From: Paraphoma chrysanthemicola
Taxonomy: Eukaryota > Ascomycota > Dothideomycetes > Pleosporales > Phaeosphaeriaceae
DNA: 64,000 bases
Assembly (NCBI GenBank): GCA_020744225.1
Contig: JAGMWG010000005.1
Location: forward strand, 930,001 to 994,000
Direction of reading: 5' to 3'
In this document: positions 11,025 to 23,582 of the stretch, piece after piece
How the letters are laid out: each line of letters begins with the position of its first letter
Position numbering within the stretch: position 1 is the stretch's first letter
Translations under genes and position numbers: made by a program
Notes under the pieces: model-generated
The model's input: the letters and a program-made list of their open reading frames with translations, nothing else
Told to the model about the DNA's origin: nothing
The model's database searches: none

Positions 11025-12288
11025 ATGGCAGACACAAAGAGTTACGATATCCCAAAAACATGCAAGGCGGGCGTCGTCGTCAATGAAGGTCCCGACTTCA
11101 AACTCCAGGTCGAAGACGTGCCCGTTCCTGAACCAGGTGAGTGGTTGCCCATATCCATCTTCATGTGTAGTATCACACCATTGACCTCTCCTCCTCCCAG
11201 GTCCAAATGACGTTCTCATCCGCCTCAACGTCACTGGCATCTGCTACTCCGACATCCACTACATGCTCAACGACCTCGCCGCCATACCCAAAATGTCCGT
11301 CTTCGGCGTCCGCTCCCCGGGCCACGAAGGCGCGGGAATCGTCGTCAAAGTCGGATCCAACGTCACAAACTGGAAGCTCGGCGACCGCGCAGGCATCAAG
11401 CCCGCCTACGACGCGTGTCTAGACTGCGAGTTATGCTGGACCGGAAAAGAAACGTACTGCGACGAATCCCCGCAAATAGGTCTGCAGTTCCCCGGAAGCT
11501 ATCAGCAGTATTTACTCAGTCCGGCGAGGTATACGCAACGGATTCCGGATGGCGTGGACGATTTCAGCGCAGGGCCGATTATGTGTTCTGGAAGCACGAT
11601 TTACTGCTCGTTGAAAGAAAGCGGCCTCAAACCTGGTGATTGGGCTGTGTTTCCCGGCGCGGGAGGAGGAGTCGGACATATGGGTGTGCAGCTAGCCAAG
11701 GCGATGGGGATGCGGGTCGTGGGTGTTGACGGCGGGGACGAGAAACGAGACCTGTGCATGAAGCTTGGTTGCGAGGCGTTTGTGGATTTCACAAAAGTAA
11801 AGAATGTCGCTGAAGAGGTGGTCAAGATCTGCGATGGCAAAGGCGCACATGGCATTTTTGTTACCGCGACAAGTGGGAGCGCGTATGCTAGTGCCCCGTT
11901 GATGGCTAGGATCGGAGGGAAGATCATGTGTGTTGGACTACGTAAGTCTCGTATCTGGCTCGGCGTGTCGAAGAAAGTGATGGTTAATTTGTCTGCAGCG
12001 CCCGAGGGCACGGCTGTTGCTGGAGGAGATCCGCTGCTGATGGTGGGTAAGAACCTGCATGTCATTGGCACCAAGGTTGGATCACTATACGATACCACCA
12101 AGGCACTAGAATTTGCTGCTCAGGTAATACTTCCCCATCCTGGCTCGATTTGGATCTTTCTGACGACGTTGTAGGGCAAATTAAAGCCAATCTACGAAGT
12201 ATTCCCACTCGCGAAGATGCCGGAAGCCGTCGCAAAGCTGCAATCAGGGAAAGTTGCTGGGAGGTTGGTTGTTGATTTCAACTCGTAG
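11025..12288 (+). CDS. Zinc-dependent alcohol dehydrogenase (MDR family)
   Basis: Four exons: 11025-11136, 11201-11941, 11999-12123, 12175-12288, with introns of 64, 57 and 51 bp that all keep frame; 363 residues, close to the usual 350. It oxidizes alcohols or reduces aldehydes with NAD(H). Catalytic zinc ligands are visible as Cys52 (TGICYSD), His79 in GHEGAG and Cys166. The structural zinc set is Cys110, 113, 116 and 124. The Rossmann motif GAGGGVGHMG is near 190-199, followed by VVGVDGGD, whose acid suggests NAD preference. The block after the second intron (PPEGTAVAGGDP) supports the splice choice. It resembles yeast ADH1/ADH3 but the substrate cannot be told. No mitochondrial presequence is evident. 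Neighbours give no pathway hint. Confidence 0.92.
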
Positions 12289-12814
12289 TATATTTATTGC
12301 AGTCTTGGAATATCGCTCTTAGCTGGACCGCTGCGAAAGAACTCCACCTTCGAATCAGATGTCGAGGCTTGGATGAAAGGACAATATTGAGTGTAGTCTT
12401 GTCGATTGTATTGGAGTCTGAAAAGAGAGAATATGATATCATTTCTTCACAATCTAGACTCAGTGTATTCTCCACTCAGTGTGACTGTGAACTGCAGCGT
12501 TCTATTTCATGACAATTCTGTGCCTGAAGCAGGAGCTTGAGATGACATTCCGTTAGCTGATCAGATCGGATTAGCGCGTCGGCTATGCTTGCCCAAGGGC
12601 CGGTCAGCCTCGCTCGGTGAGGGTTGCATCATCGCTTCCGCATGGCAGGGGCGAACAGTACACTGCCACCTACCAAGCAACGCATATCGTATCGTGACCC
12701 TGCTCGAGCGCTGCAGATATGAAGCACATGTCTCCTCGTCTCTCCTTCCTTCACTCATACGATATTGGCGACGGATGAGCGATTCACTTCTGATAGCATT
12801 TCTCGAGTACGACC
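12289..12814. other. Intergenic
   Basis: About 525 bp between the dehydrogenase stop and the F-box gene start. Nothing recognisable beyond the expected UTRs and promoter. Confidence 0.45.
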
Positions 12815-15340
12815 ATGGACGACCTTCTGCCATCATATGAAAGCGCGATTCATCAAAATCCATGGGCCTTAATTGCGCAGTATTTACCTTCAGAAACGTT
12901 GTGCTGCGCGGCACTAGTCTGTCGAACATGGCACGGCTTGATGACCCCGCAGCTCTGGGGTAATCCTGCGTCACATTTTGGAGTCCAGAATGATACTGTT
13001 TATGGTAAAGCAACAACATCCGAGTGCCAGAAATGATACTAACACAATACAGTCGCGTTGACGCGGTTCAAGCGTATCTTGCCGTACGTTCGACCTTCCG
13101 TACGCGAGCTGACCCATACTCTTCAATTCCCACCAGCGCATGCAGAGATCTACGGTGGGCCACATGCTGAATGGCTTCGCGACTGTCTTGAGTATCTACC
13201 ACGACTACAATGTCTCCTGGTGAATGGACTTCCGTTCTTTGATCACTCTGCCTTGTTGTGTCTACGCCATGCAAGCGTGCACCGAAGCTCAAACTACAGA
13301 CCGACGTTTCCTGTCTACGGCCTGCGGTTACTGGATGCTTCAGGGTGCACCAACGCAACCTCCACAGGACTAGCAGAAGCCTTGCGCCACTTTCCAAACC
13401 TTGTCTCGCTGGATCTCTCAAGGACGGCCGCCACGAAGGACGAAAATGTGCTGAGCATGCTGAGGTATCTCGTGAACCTGCGACTCTTAAGTTTGAAAGG
13501 CCTGGGACTCAAAGATGCCGATTTCGAAATTGTTGCACGTGCAATAGGGACTCGAGTGAGGAGCCTGGAAGCGAGCGACAACTATTTGACAGACGCAAGC
13601 GCGCGAGTGCTCCTGGAACACTGTATGAAAGAAGAAACGGTCGAGCCACATAGGGCCCGAGGGCCCTTGCCACCAGTAGAACACGAAAGACTGAATGGAG
13701 ACGTGGATACCTTTGAGTCGGAAAATGTCGTTGGCCATGTCCGTCGAAAGCTAACCGGGGGGTTTGTGGGAAGCCTTGCAATCGAAGACGCCAGAGATGT
13801 GGGCATCACGCACCTCTACCTATCAAACAATGCTTTCACCACCGAGGGAATCTCCGGGCTGCTTCGATCACGGCGAATCCAAGTCTTGGACATTGGCAAG
13901 CTGCCTACCGTCATGGAACGACCCTACACAGCTGTCACAGGCGAGCCGGCAGAGACTATTGAGCTTCCTGGAGTCTCAAAACTCACGCCCGTTCTATCAC
14001 AATACGCTGCTACGAAGTTGAGATATTTGCGTATCAATTACTCCCTCGTTACAGACAATGCACCTGCAGAGGCTCTGCATTCGCCACGCGCGGAACTCGA
14101 TGGTGATCTTGGGCGATACGCTCCAACAAATGCGCACGAACTGGAATCGACCGAATCGCCGACGCATGAGCTTGACACGGTGGACGCGACAATCTATGAG
14201 TTGCCTAGCGAACCAACTCAGCCAATCGAACTACCGGCAGAGTCATTATCCTCAACAAAGGCAGCGTGTCAAGCTTTAACTCCTGCTTCATCAAGTCAGT
14301 CTCCAGATCTCTCAACGACAGCTCCGATGATTGAGGTTACCGAGGAAGCTCAGCAACTCAATCAAGATGGAGCGTACGCCCCAGAGCCGGTACATCCAGA
14401 CTACCCAGCATCTCCTGTCAGTCCAATACAAACTACCCCTGACCGTCGCTTTCCCTCATTCCATGGCATGCACGATGAAAACATGCTTCTCTCTCCGACT
14501 TCACCATTAGAAGTAGGTAGCTCAAGACTGTCCCTGCCTCCAACACCGAAACGCTCACGTCACAATTCGACGCACTACGTGGAAGATCGCCGAGCACGAC
14601 TCGAACTTCGGCAGTCCCAGGACCACTGCCTGCATCCAGGCATGATCCCAAAAGTTCACACTCTTGTACTGACTGATGTTCCTACATCTACAACCGACAA
14701 GGCAGTGATTAGTCGCTTGCTTCAGTATATTAGAGATGCAGCGGAGGAAGCAGCCATCGCTCGGCAGCGGGCGAGACACACATATATTCTTCCGCCTGGC
14801 AGGAGCCGTGCCACTGCCGAGCGTGAGTACGCTCACAATCTCTTTGCTCTCAGAAGAATCGTTTTCGAGATGGCTCCGCCCAAAGCCGCGCCCAAGAAAG
14901 TCTCGAGCAGTTGGCGGGCATATCCCACAAAGTCATCGACGGAAGATGCAGACTCCGAAGCATTCTGGGAAGCTGCAGCACACGACTTCTCCTTCTTCGG
15001 CGATGAGGAATGTGGGCTGCCAGATCATGAGCCAGGACGTACATTACCGTTGGAGGCCATGGGTGGGCTAGAATTAGCTCCTGAGCGACCTGCACCACCC
15101 ATGCCACGAAAAGTTGACATCGACTTTCTACCCTCACTGGATGTAGTTGGCGAGATCGCAAAATTCAGAAAGGAAACAAAGGCTTCTTACAACAATCTGA
15201 TCGGAATGGGAGAAAACGAGCCAGATGTGCAAGGCTACTGGCCGGGCGACGTGACAGTTATTCGCAAGGCTCAAGATGCAAATGCTGGTGAATTGGACTG
15301 CTACGGCAACAGATACGAGTCTGGATGGTATTATCGATAA
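12815..15340 (+). CDS. F-box and leucine-rich repeat protein
   Basis: Exons 12815-13004 and 13053-15340 with a 48-bp intron carrying a perfect TACTAAC branch site; 825 residues. Residues 11-52 form an F-box-like segment (WALIAQYLPSETLCCAALVC followed by RTW and LW), which in this class binds Skp1 in an SCF ubiquitin ligase. Residues from about 120 to 330 hold leucine-rich repeats (LRLLDASGC, LVSLDLSRT, LRLLSLKGLGL, VRSLEASDNYL, ITHLYLSNNAF, IQVLDIGKL). A Pro/Ser/Thr-rich disordered insert of about 150 residues follows, then a conserved-looking C-terminus (DIDFLPSLDVVGEIAKFRKE, and a Tyr/Trp-rich end). The substrate is unknown. The next gene downstream is an E3 ligase, which may be coincidence. 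Confidence 0.82.
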
Positions 15341-15787
15341 GCGTCTTCAAATCAGTTTGCACATGATGCCTCTCTCGCTCGGTCAGCCTCTAAGCTTGTG
15401 TCGTTGTGTCAGCCTACCTGCAACTCCAGACTCAGGGCCAATCAATTGGCGGACCGGTTATCGTCACCGGTCCAACCCCGCCCACCATAACACGAAGCGC
15501 ATCTGCCTAGCACCTCAGCTGTGCGCAGCTGCGGGCTTCAAACACGTGGGGATGTTGTGATAACTTGTTTTAGGCATCTTTGGATTGTCGCTCAGCCTTG
15601 TCAGATCCGCCCTTGGACGGGATGGCTCAAAGATCCTCACGAGCATCCCAAAACGTCTTTGTCTCTTGTCTCAGCCACGTTCTCAGAGGCAAAATAACAT
15701 TGTCAAAAATTGTATGTTCGCGGGTAGACCTTTGCTGTCAGTTCGTCGTTCGTTGTATGGGGCTTTTCAGCTCTCAGCCTGCTCTCA
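15341..15787. other. Intergenic
   Basis: About 447 bp between the F-box gene and the RBR gene. Nothing recognised. Confidence 0.45.
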
Positions 15788-17025
15788 ATGGGTCAACTCC
15801 TCAGCCGAAAGGTCGCACCTGACAACCCATCGTGTTATGTTCGTTCCAAGCCAGACACCCGAAGTCAAAGATCGAGACGTGATCGAACGTCCAGTGTAAG
15901 ATTTGATGATGGTCCAACAATTTCAAGATCGAGCCACCGCCTCGAGCGCACCACATCCGGGTCACGCAACACGCCCAGTGCGCATCGCAGCAAATCACGA
16001 CTGGATCCATTGAATGAGATCGATGGAAATCTTGGCTCACCAAAACGACAGCAGAAGTATGGCAGAGGCAAGACTTCGTCAGACTCAAAGCGGTCTAGGG
16101 ATCCTTTATATCCTCGCATGCGCAAGGCTGATGAAGAGAGAAGTCGAGACCACAGCAAGCACAACGAGCAACATCAGCTAAAGAGTCGCACATCTCAAAC
16201 CAGCGCACGCCACAAGAAGAGACACGCAACTCGAGAATGCGTAATCTGCACCGACGTTCGACCCGTCCATCGCTTCCCCGACCGCGCACCAACATCGCAG
16301 TGCACCCACGCCAGCTCCGCCTGCCGCCACTGTCTCCGCACCTGGATCCAATCCGAATTCAGCACCAAGATATGGAACGAGATCAATTGTCCCGTATGCG
16401 CTGAGCGCATGCAATACGACGACATGCAAGAATTCGCTCCACGGGACGTGTTCCGTCGCTACGATAAACTCACCACTAAGGCAGTCTATGACTCGATCCC
16501 GAATTATCGGTGGTGTATCACCAAGGGTTGCCAATCGGGGCAGGTACATCCGCCAGGGACAAGTCGGTTTCGCTGCCAGGCTTGTCGGAAGAGTCATTGC
16601 GTGGTGCATCTTACGGCGTGGCATAAAGGGGAGACGTGTGGGGAGTATGATTATAGGTAAGGCGAATATTGTTCCAAGGGGGTTGTTAGCTTGCTGATAA
16701 AAGGTGTGATAGGACGAACAAGCATATCAAGAAACAGGAAGAAGCGGCGAGTAAGAAGATCATTGCGGATACGACGAAGAAGTGTCCTGGGTGTAAGCGG
16801 AGTATTGAGAAGAGCTATGGGTGTGATCATATGACGTGTAAGACTTTCTTAGCTAAAACTTAAGTGAAAACATTTGGGATATTCGGTACTGATCATGGCG
16901 TAGGCTCGAAGTGCAAGCACGAATTCTGCTGGGAATGTCTTGCGCCCTATCGCAAGAAGGGCGCGAGGAGAGTTGTTCACAAAGATGGCTGCGTGCATCA
17001 TGAAGCAGGGTGGGATTCAGACTAG
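15788..17025 (+). CDS. RBR-type (RING1-IBR-RING2) E3 ubiquitin ligase
   Basis: Exons 15788-16656, 16713-16837 and 16904-17025 (introns 56 and 66 bp); 371 residues. Residues 1-145 are Arg/Ser-rich and disordered. RING1 starts at about Cys151 (CVIC...CTH...CRHC...CPVC). The IBR-like block follows near 240-285 (CITKGC...FRCQACRKSHC). RING2 starts at Cys314 (CPGC) with the presumed catalytic Cys327 in YGCDHMTC, then CKHEFCWEC. RBR ligases pass ubiquitin through a thioester on that cysteine, so the presence of Cys327 suggests an active enzyme. The spliced joints fall inside RING2 and restore the full cysteine spacing, which supports the intron calls. The MGQLLS start could be an N-myristoylation signal (Gly2), an inference. 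It ends 110 bp from the tail of the next gene. Confidence 0.9.
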
Positions 17026-17135
17026 AAATAATGCCCGCTATACTATACATTTGGAGTTGAGAGGCAGCGTAACCGCAACTATCTACATCACTACCAAAAA
17101 CTCTTCGCCCAAGAAGTAGACTCTTAATCAGACAT

Positions 17136-18631
17136 CTACAAAGCTGGTAATCCCCACTTCAACACGGCCGCATAACTTAGCCCTACACCCACCGCGCTCG
17201 TCAGCACCGCATACGCCATCCACCCCATCCCGTTCCCCTGATCCTGTCCCATCTTCCACCCTTCCGCGTTCTCATTGATGGTTCGAGTCTTGACATACTC
17301 CAACTTCGGGCCCTTTGCAAATCCCGCCATCATTTTCTCGCCCTGCATCTTCTGCATAAACGGCAGCGATGCGATGCGCGTGATGAAGAACTTCTTCCAC
17401 ATGCTCTGGTACGAGCGCATGCGCGTCACGCCGCCGGACAGCGTCATGAACAGCTTGGCGCGCTCATATCGCTTGTCTTGGTATGTTTGGAAGAGCGTGG
17501 AGAGCTCGGCGGTGGATGGGTGGTAGTTTGGTGGATGTGTGGAGAGGGAGGCTTGGAGGGTGTTGCAGAGGACGACGGCGGATTCTATGGCCATGTTGGC
17601 GCCGATGCCGATGTCGGCTGTCATCTGTGTGTTGTATAAGCGGAGAATTTGGGGATGCTTAGCTGGAGGGTTACCTTGTGTGCTGAATCGCCGACTAGGA
17701 CGATGCGGCCGGCGTGCCATTTGTCGAGGATGCCTTCTTCGATGTTGACCAGGCCGGAGCGAGTCTTCCTCTTCCATATATCTTCGAAGGAAGTGTTTTC
17801 AGTGAATTTGATATCCTTGAAACGCTGAGCAGTCTCTTCGTGTTCTTTCTCACCGGGCTTGAATGCCTTTGGTGGCTGGCTGTACTCGTCCTTGTAAATG
17901 ATAGCCCAGTACACAATCCCTGGCTGTGTAAAAAGAAGCTTCGTCACATCGTATCCGCCCAAGATGTTTACATCCGACGGGCCAAAATCAGTCAAGCCGT
18001 CTTGCTCACTGACGCCGAACATGCCCTTGTACTGTGTGAAGAGAGACTTCTTATCGGACTCTGGAATTGAGCCTGGGTCGGTCTTTTCTGCATAGTCCCA
18101 CATCAGATCGCGCACGAGACTGTGCACACCGTCGGCGCCAATGACCATGTCACCCTCCTCGAAGGTCCCGTCAGTAAGCCAGACCTTAACGCCATTATCG
18201 TCTTGCTCTATGCGCTCCACGCGAGCACTTGTTCGGATCATCGACTGATCGGGCAAGTTCTCGTACAGATGTGTAACGCATTTTTGCCGATCGAACAGGA
18301 TGACCGGCATGTCAAATTTCTCGCTGGTCTTTCTGATGTTTTCCTGACGCTTGAGAACGCTCCCATCTTCCCAGCGATGAAACTCTCTCTGCACTGGCGT
18401 CATGGTGTCCTGAATCTTCTTCAGAATGCCCATTTGGTCGAAGATACGAGCTACGCCGGGGTAGATCATGAGGGCGGCTCCGTGCAGGGAGACGATCTTG
18501 CTGTGCTTTTCCAGGACGACATGGTCGATGTTGGCGAGCTGCAAGGCATGAGAGAGCGAAAGACCGACGATACCAGCGCCTACAACGACGACTCGGAAGG
18601 ACCTCTTGGAAGGGTCATTTTGCTGTGCCAT
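17136..18631 (-). CDS. FAD-dependent monooxygenase, PaxM-like, with C-terminal membrane segment
   Basis: Exons on minus: 18631-17675 and 17624-17136, 50-bp intron, phase 0; 481 residues, matching the PaxM-like family. The start is the ATG at 18631 (MAQQND). The N-terminal FAD-binding motif GAGIVGLS is at 18-25, followed by an acidic strand end (VVLEKHS). The second FAD motif GADGVHS lies near 171. GDSAHK spans the exon end at about 314-319 and continues as MTADIGIGAN after splicing, the usual FAD/NAD(P)H signature. A hydrophobic segment near residues 450-472 suggests a membrane anchor. Relatives epoxidize or hydroxylate terpenoid and other lipophilic substrates, but no terpene or polyketide genes are adjacent, so the substrate is open. 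It is tail-to-tail with the RBR gene. Confidence 0.88.
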
Positions 18632-20012
18632 GCTGATTGGGTTGGCAAGGAGAGTTGGCTTCAATCACTGGATTGTCGATTATCGGTGTATCGAGTGCGC
18701 TGAAGCAGATTTAGGGTATGCTTATGTGTGAAGGTGAGGTTACCAATGCGGCAGTGGCCTGGAAGCTGTGACCCAGATCTGGTTGTGCAACGTGAGACGG
18801 TTCCTGGGTTACATAGTCAAAGGGCGTACAGATCTTGGCTCATGTGCGATTCCATGCAACCGCGGTCGTATGCGGGATTCAGGTAAGATACAGTCATGAT
18901 TGGCCGCGTCTTAGTGCTGATATTCCTACGCTGCCCGCCTGAGGTGTAATTTGTTCTATGCTTTTACCGCTTTGAGTGGGCGATGCGAGAAACGCGCGCG
19001 ATGCAAGCACGCTTTACTTGCCTCAATAGGGAGCGGAATAATTAATTGTAACGGACATGCGTAGTGGGATCTGAATGTGCAGACCATGCACGAAGACTGC
19101 GCAAACACATAGTGATCTCGCGTACAAGGATAAGGATCGTAGAGGCTGTAAGTGCTTACTTCTTGTCGTCTGAGATTTAGTATCTGTGTGTCAGATTGCT
19201 GGCGTCAATGTTGAAGGCAAGTGATATCAGCTTGAGTGGCGTTAGTTGCTGGGCTGCGCTAGATAGGAAGGCATCGCCTCTGGAGTCGCAATCGTTCTCA
19301 TCCGTTCAGCTCGTCATTTGCAAGGTGCTGGAATTTATGCTGCAGAAGCGTGAAGATGTTCAGATTATGTTGCTGCTGTTCGAGTTTCTTGAAATAAGTG
19401 CCCGAAGCCACCAGGATATTGGTAGAAGCTGGGACTTCACTAGATAGACTTGACCTGCGGCGAGGCCTGGTGCGGTGTAGACGCAGTGGTCTTTCTCCAT
19501 TCGGCATAACTTAGCAAGGTCATCACGACGTGTACTGTGACATTGTATGAGAGAAGCAATTGGGGTGCATCCGCGAGCACACGAAAGAAGCACAGAGGAC
19601 GGCCAAGCATGGGGCCCCGGAGCTGGAAATGGCGAGAGAGAGAGAGAGAGACCAGCTCATGCGGCCTGCAAAACGGCGTGGGTGATCGGCTGCCTGCGCG
19701 CCCCGGCAGTGTGGAGTGAACGGGAGCGACTGCAGCTAGCGAGCTGGGCGGCGCTAGCCCGATTCGGCAACATCCTCTTCGCAACCTCACGTTGGAGAGA
19801 CGGCAAGCAGTGCATCTCATCACGGCGCCCGCAACGCTGTCCGCGTGCTGACCTCTGCCCTCCACCGACGTCCATGCTCACGCTGCCTGCCGCTTGCCTG
19901 GACACGCGCCTGCCGTAGCTCCGCCGGGCAGATTGCTCCGCTGCCGGCGCGTCACTTCGCGAACTGGCAACATCACCCTTGCTGGCGACGCTCGCATTCC
20001 ACAACCCTCTAC
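18632..20012. other. Long divergent intergenic region
   Basis: About 1.4 kb separating the minus-strand monooxygenase from the plus-strand NTO1-like gene, so it holds both promoters. It includes a GA dinucleotide tract at 19634-19651. Plus- and minus-strand open frames of up to about 140 codons (19440-19865 minus) lack recognisable features. Confidence 0.45.
19634..19651. repeat. GA dinucleotide tract (about 9 units)
   Basis: A perfect GA run of about 18 bases about 360 bp upstream of the NTO1-like start codon. It is a simple microsatellite; a role as a GAGA-type nucleosome-free element is possible but unsupported here. Confidence 0.85.
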
Positions 20013-23000
20013 ATGGCGCCCGTCCCCGACACCCCACGACCACGCGTTCGATCCTCTGCACGACCGCCCCGGCGATACACGTCCGACGCCGCGCCGCCCA
20101 GCAAGAGGCGGAAGTACATCCCCGGCGGACCAGGAGGCGGGGGCCGCTACATTGATGACGAGGGCCAGGAGATTCCTGTAGGAGGAACTGGGCCCGGAGG
20201 CTACGCGTACATTGGTCCTCGTGGCCGTGTTGGACGTCTCAACGCTGAGAGACAGGGCATCACGCTCCCTGCGCCCTCGCCCTCATATTCGCGACCGCGC
20301 CGTGAAAGGCCGCCTGCTGGACCGCGGTCCAGCTCGGCCGCTGCAGTCGCCGCCGCCGTGGCGCAACACGATGGATACAAGCCGCGGGAGGAGCGCAGCT
20401 GGGACGAGTTCCACCCGGAGCTCGACATCGATGCCGAGTGCCCCATCTACACCGCAGACCAGATAGACGGCATCAGTCCCGCAGATAGCGCTCCAGGAAC
20501 ACCACTGAACGGCTCATCAACCGGCCAATATGCAGTCGACAGTGGCCTGTCGGCTGTGCTGGACGGCCTCCGCGCGCAAAGAGAGGAAGATATTGAAGAA
20601 GACAATCACGAGCGATCCGTTAATGCCACAGGCTCATTCTCGACACCAAAGCGACGCCCAGGCCGTCCCCCTCGGCACAAGGACTCTATGCTTGCCGGGC
20701 TGGGCTCGCCTCCGCGCCCACGCATCAATCCCCTCCCAACCATGAATCCGAGGGAGAAGCTCAACCTGCCGAAGCCCTCGGTGCGCCAGGTCGACCCTTT
20801 CAAGGCACACGAGGAGAGCGAGGGAGTCAAGGTCAACTATGTCGATCGGACAATGGCAAGCATCGGCTACCAAGAGAGTGAGGTCTTTGCAAGACCCGAG
20901 AATAACATGATACGCCTACCCGAGGGCTCAATTGAGGAGGATCTCGACCTGGCGCTGCAAACCGAGACCGATGGCCCAGCTAGTGCAGTTGCTGTTGGTC
21001 GCGTGGAATACGACATGGACGAGCAGGATGATCGCTGGCTGGAGACGCTCAACCTGCAGCGCAAGAAGGAAGACGTCGAACCCATCAAACCTGCGATATT
21101 CGAGGTGACAATAACACAAATCGAGAAGGAGTGGCATGCTTTGGAGAAACGTGAGTATTTTCCATTTTCACCGTCTGATCAGAGCTGGCCCTGACGAATT
21201 GCAGGCATTCCAAAACCAAATCCGAAACCTCCACAAACCCATCGCCCTCGCTCGAGCAGTGCGGCTGCGGTCAATGGAGAGCCGGCTGGTCAAGGAGAAG
21301 AACAGGACACCAAGTGTGCCATTTGCGATGATGGCGATTGCGAAAACACAAACGCGATAGTATTCTGCGACGGTTGCGATCTCGCCGTTCATCAAGAGTG
21401 CTATGGAGTTCCCTTCATACCTGAAGGCCAATGGCTGTGCAGGCGGTGTCAACTAGTGGGGCGCGGCACCCCTGTTAGTGAGCAACCAGTACGTATGCCC
21501 AGTTTCGCGATTTGGTACCTGACTAACGATCGTAGGGCTGCATATTCTGCCCGAATATAGACGGCGCTTTCAAGCAAACAACAGCCATGAAGTGGGCGCA
21601 TTTACTGTGTGCCATGTGGATCCCTGAAGTCTCACTTGGCAACGCCACTTTCCAAGAACCTGTGCAAGATGTCGAAAAGGTTCCAAAGACACGATGGAAA
21701 CTGGTGAGCGTCGCGATATCCCTTTGCGCTGCATATGGCTGACCAGACGTGCAGTCGTGCTACATCTGCAAGCAGAAGATGGGCGCATGCATACAATGCG
21801 GGCACAAGTCCTGTTTCGAAGCCTTCCATGTTACTTGTGCGCGCAGAGCAAGACTCTGTCTGCGCATGAAGTCATCGCAAGCATCCAATCCACATGATGG
21901 AACTGTTCTCAAGGCGTACTGTGACCGACACTCTCCGTCAGATTGGAAGCGTGAGTATGACGTAGATGGAGCTGTAGCAGATGCGAAAGCCTTTTACCGC
22001 CATACATTGCGCAATGTTCGATGGCCTGATAGCCAGGCGTACGCTCTGTCCATTGGCTCCTCACATGCGATGCCGTCCATCGAGGGCATGGACGACGACG
22101 ACAGCCCGGGCGGGAACAAGCGTAAGCGCGGTCAGCCTACGAAGACTTGGAGGCTTCCCTCCGGCGCTCCTGTCGTTCCCCAGGCGGTTTACCACAATGT
22201 CGAGAACACGCTGATCAAGTTCAATGTGCGAAAGCGTAAAGAATTTGTCCAAGAAGCGTGCAAATATTGGACATTGAAACGAGAGGCACGGCGCGGTGCA
22301 GCCCTCTTGAAGCGTCTACAGCTACAAATGGAGGCGTTTTCATCGATGGAGATCACTCGCCGAAACTTTGCGGGCATGGGTGCAGCTGGTCGACCACGAT
22401 TGCAACGACGGATTGAGTTCGCAGAACGCCTGGAGGACGATATGGAACAGATTCGGGTGATGGCTGAAATGGTCAAACAGCGAGAGGCAGAGAAGCTCCA
22501 AGACGTCCGCATCTTAGAGCGCATCATCAACTGCATATACTTCCCAATTCCACGACTGCTCGAGCCGATCCTGAATCGCGCAATCACGTAAGTTACCCTC
22601 CAAACGGCTGCAAAAGCAACGCTGACATTCTTCCAGCCTTGACAGTAAAGGCGTCTTCACTGAAGGCTTCAGTGACCTTCAAGTCAGATTAGATGAAAGG
22701 TTCTACGCGTCGGTCACATCTTTCTACGAAGACATGGCAACAGTGTTGAGCGAGGAGGTTGGCTTCGCACCAGCTAGCGCTGTCGGAGCGGATGCCGAGC
22801 TCGATCTGATCAAAGTCGCGCATGTCAGCCTGACCTCTGAGCAGAAGGAGATAAAGAAGCTCGTGAAGCGAATCACAAAAGGGATTCAGCCGCTAATCGA
22901 GGAGGCTCTGCGCAGGGAAGCTGACATCACCGGTCGACCTCAAGAACAGACTCCCGACCTCGACGCTCTCATCCATGAGAGAATACAGCGCAGGCCCAGC

Positions 23001-23582
23001 GGTCTATCTGGCGAAGGAGGCATTCGCCAGACAACTGAGACGGATCAGCCCTTGGGCAGCCATGAGGTCTTGCCAGATGGAGAAGCGGAAGCCGTTGCTG
23101 CCAAATCTGCCGAGATGCATCTCGCACCAACTCCCGACGACAATGCAGCCGATCCTCACCGCACTGCTCATGATGAGGCAGCTGACGAGGCAGCCATTGC
23201 GGCACAACTTGGACAGGATGCTATGCACGCTTCCATCGATGCAGTGCGAGCTGATGCCATGGACTTGGATCACGGGGACAGCGTTGGTCAACCTCTGACA
23301 CCTCCCAGATCTGAGAAGAACCTCCTGAACCCACTCGGCAATGGCGGTATACCTTGGTATTTGAAGACGTTTGATATTGACGGCACAACTGTGTACGAAG
23401 AGCGATACACTGGCCGAGAAGTAATGCGGGACATGAGCGAACCCCTCAGCGAGCTTGATGACGATGTTCTCGACGGTCTTGCTGACTCCGACCCCGTACG
23501 ACCACCCGACGCGCCCGACTCAAACGTGGTGGAGGTCAAGAAGGCCGTCGCAAGGAAGAAGCAAAAGAGGTCCCGGTGGTGA
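20013..23582 (+). CDS. NTO1: NTO1-like PHD-finger protein (NuA3 histone acetyltransferase subunit)
   Basis: Five exons: 20013-21150, 21205-21488, 21536-21703, 21755-22587, 22637-23582; introns 47-54 bp; 1122 residues. ATG 20013 (MAPVPDTP) is the first in frame. The N-terminal third is basic and disordered, with an AT-hook-like RRPGRPPRHK. An EPL1-type signature, VEYDMDEQDDRWL, lies near 331. The first PHD finger, near 417-461, has CAIC, CDGCDLAVHQECYG and CRRC. The extended PHD follows (CIFC, WAHLLCAMWIPEV, CYIC, CARRARL), near 475-590. This EPL1-PHD-ePHD order is that of Nto1 and the BRPF proteins, which direct MYST acetyltransferases (Sas3/NuA3 in yeast) to methylated histone H3. No bromodomain was seen, as in yeast Nto1. 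The acidic C-terminus ends in a basic KKQKRSRW tail, a likely nuclear signal. Confidence 0.9.

Noticed and set aside
11000..18640. Secondary-metabolite cluster (alcohol dehydrogenase plus FAD monooxygenase)
   Set aside because: No core synthase, prenyltransferase, P450 or cluster regulator lies between or beside them; intervening genes are ubiquitin-related housekeeping types.
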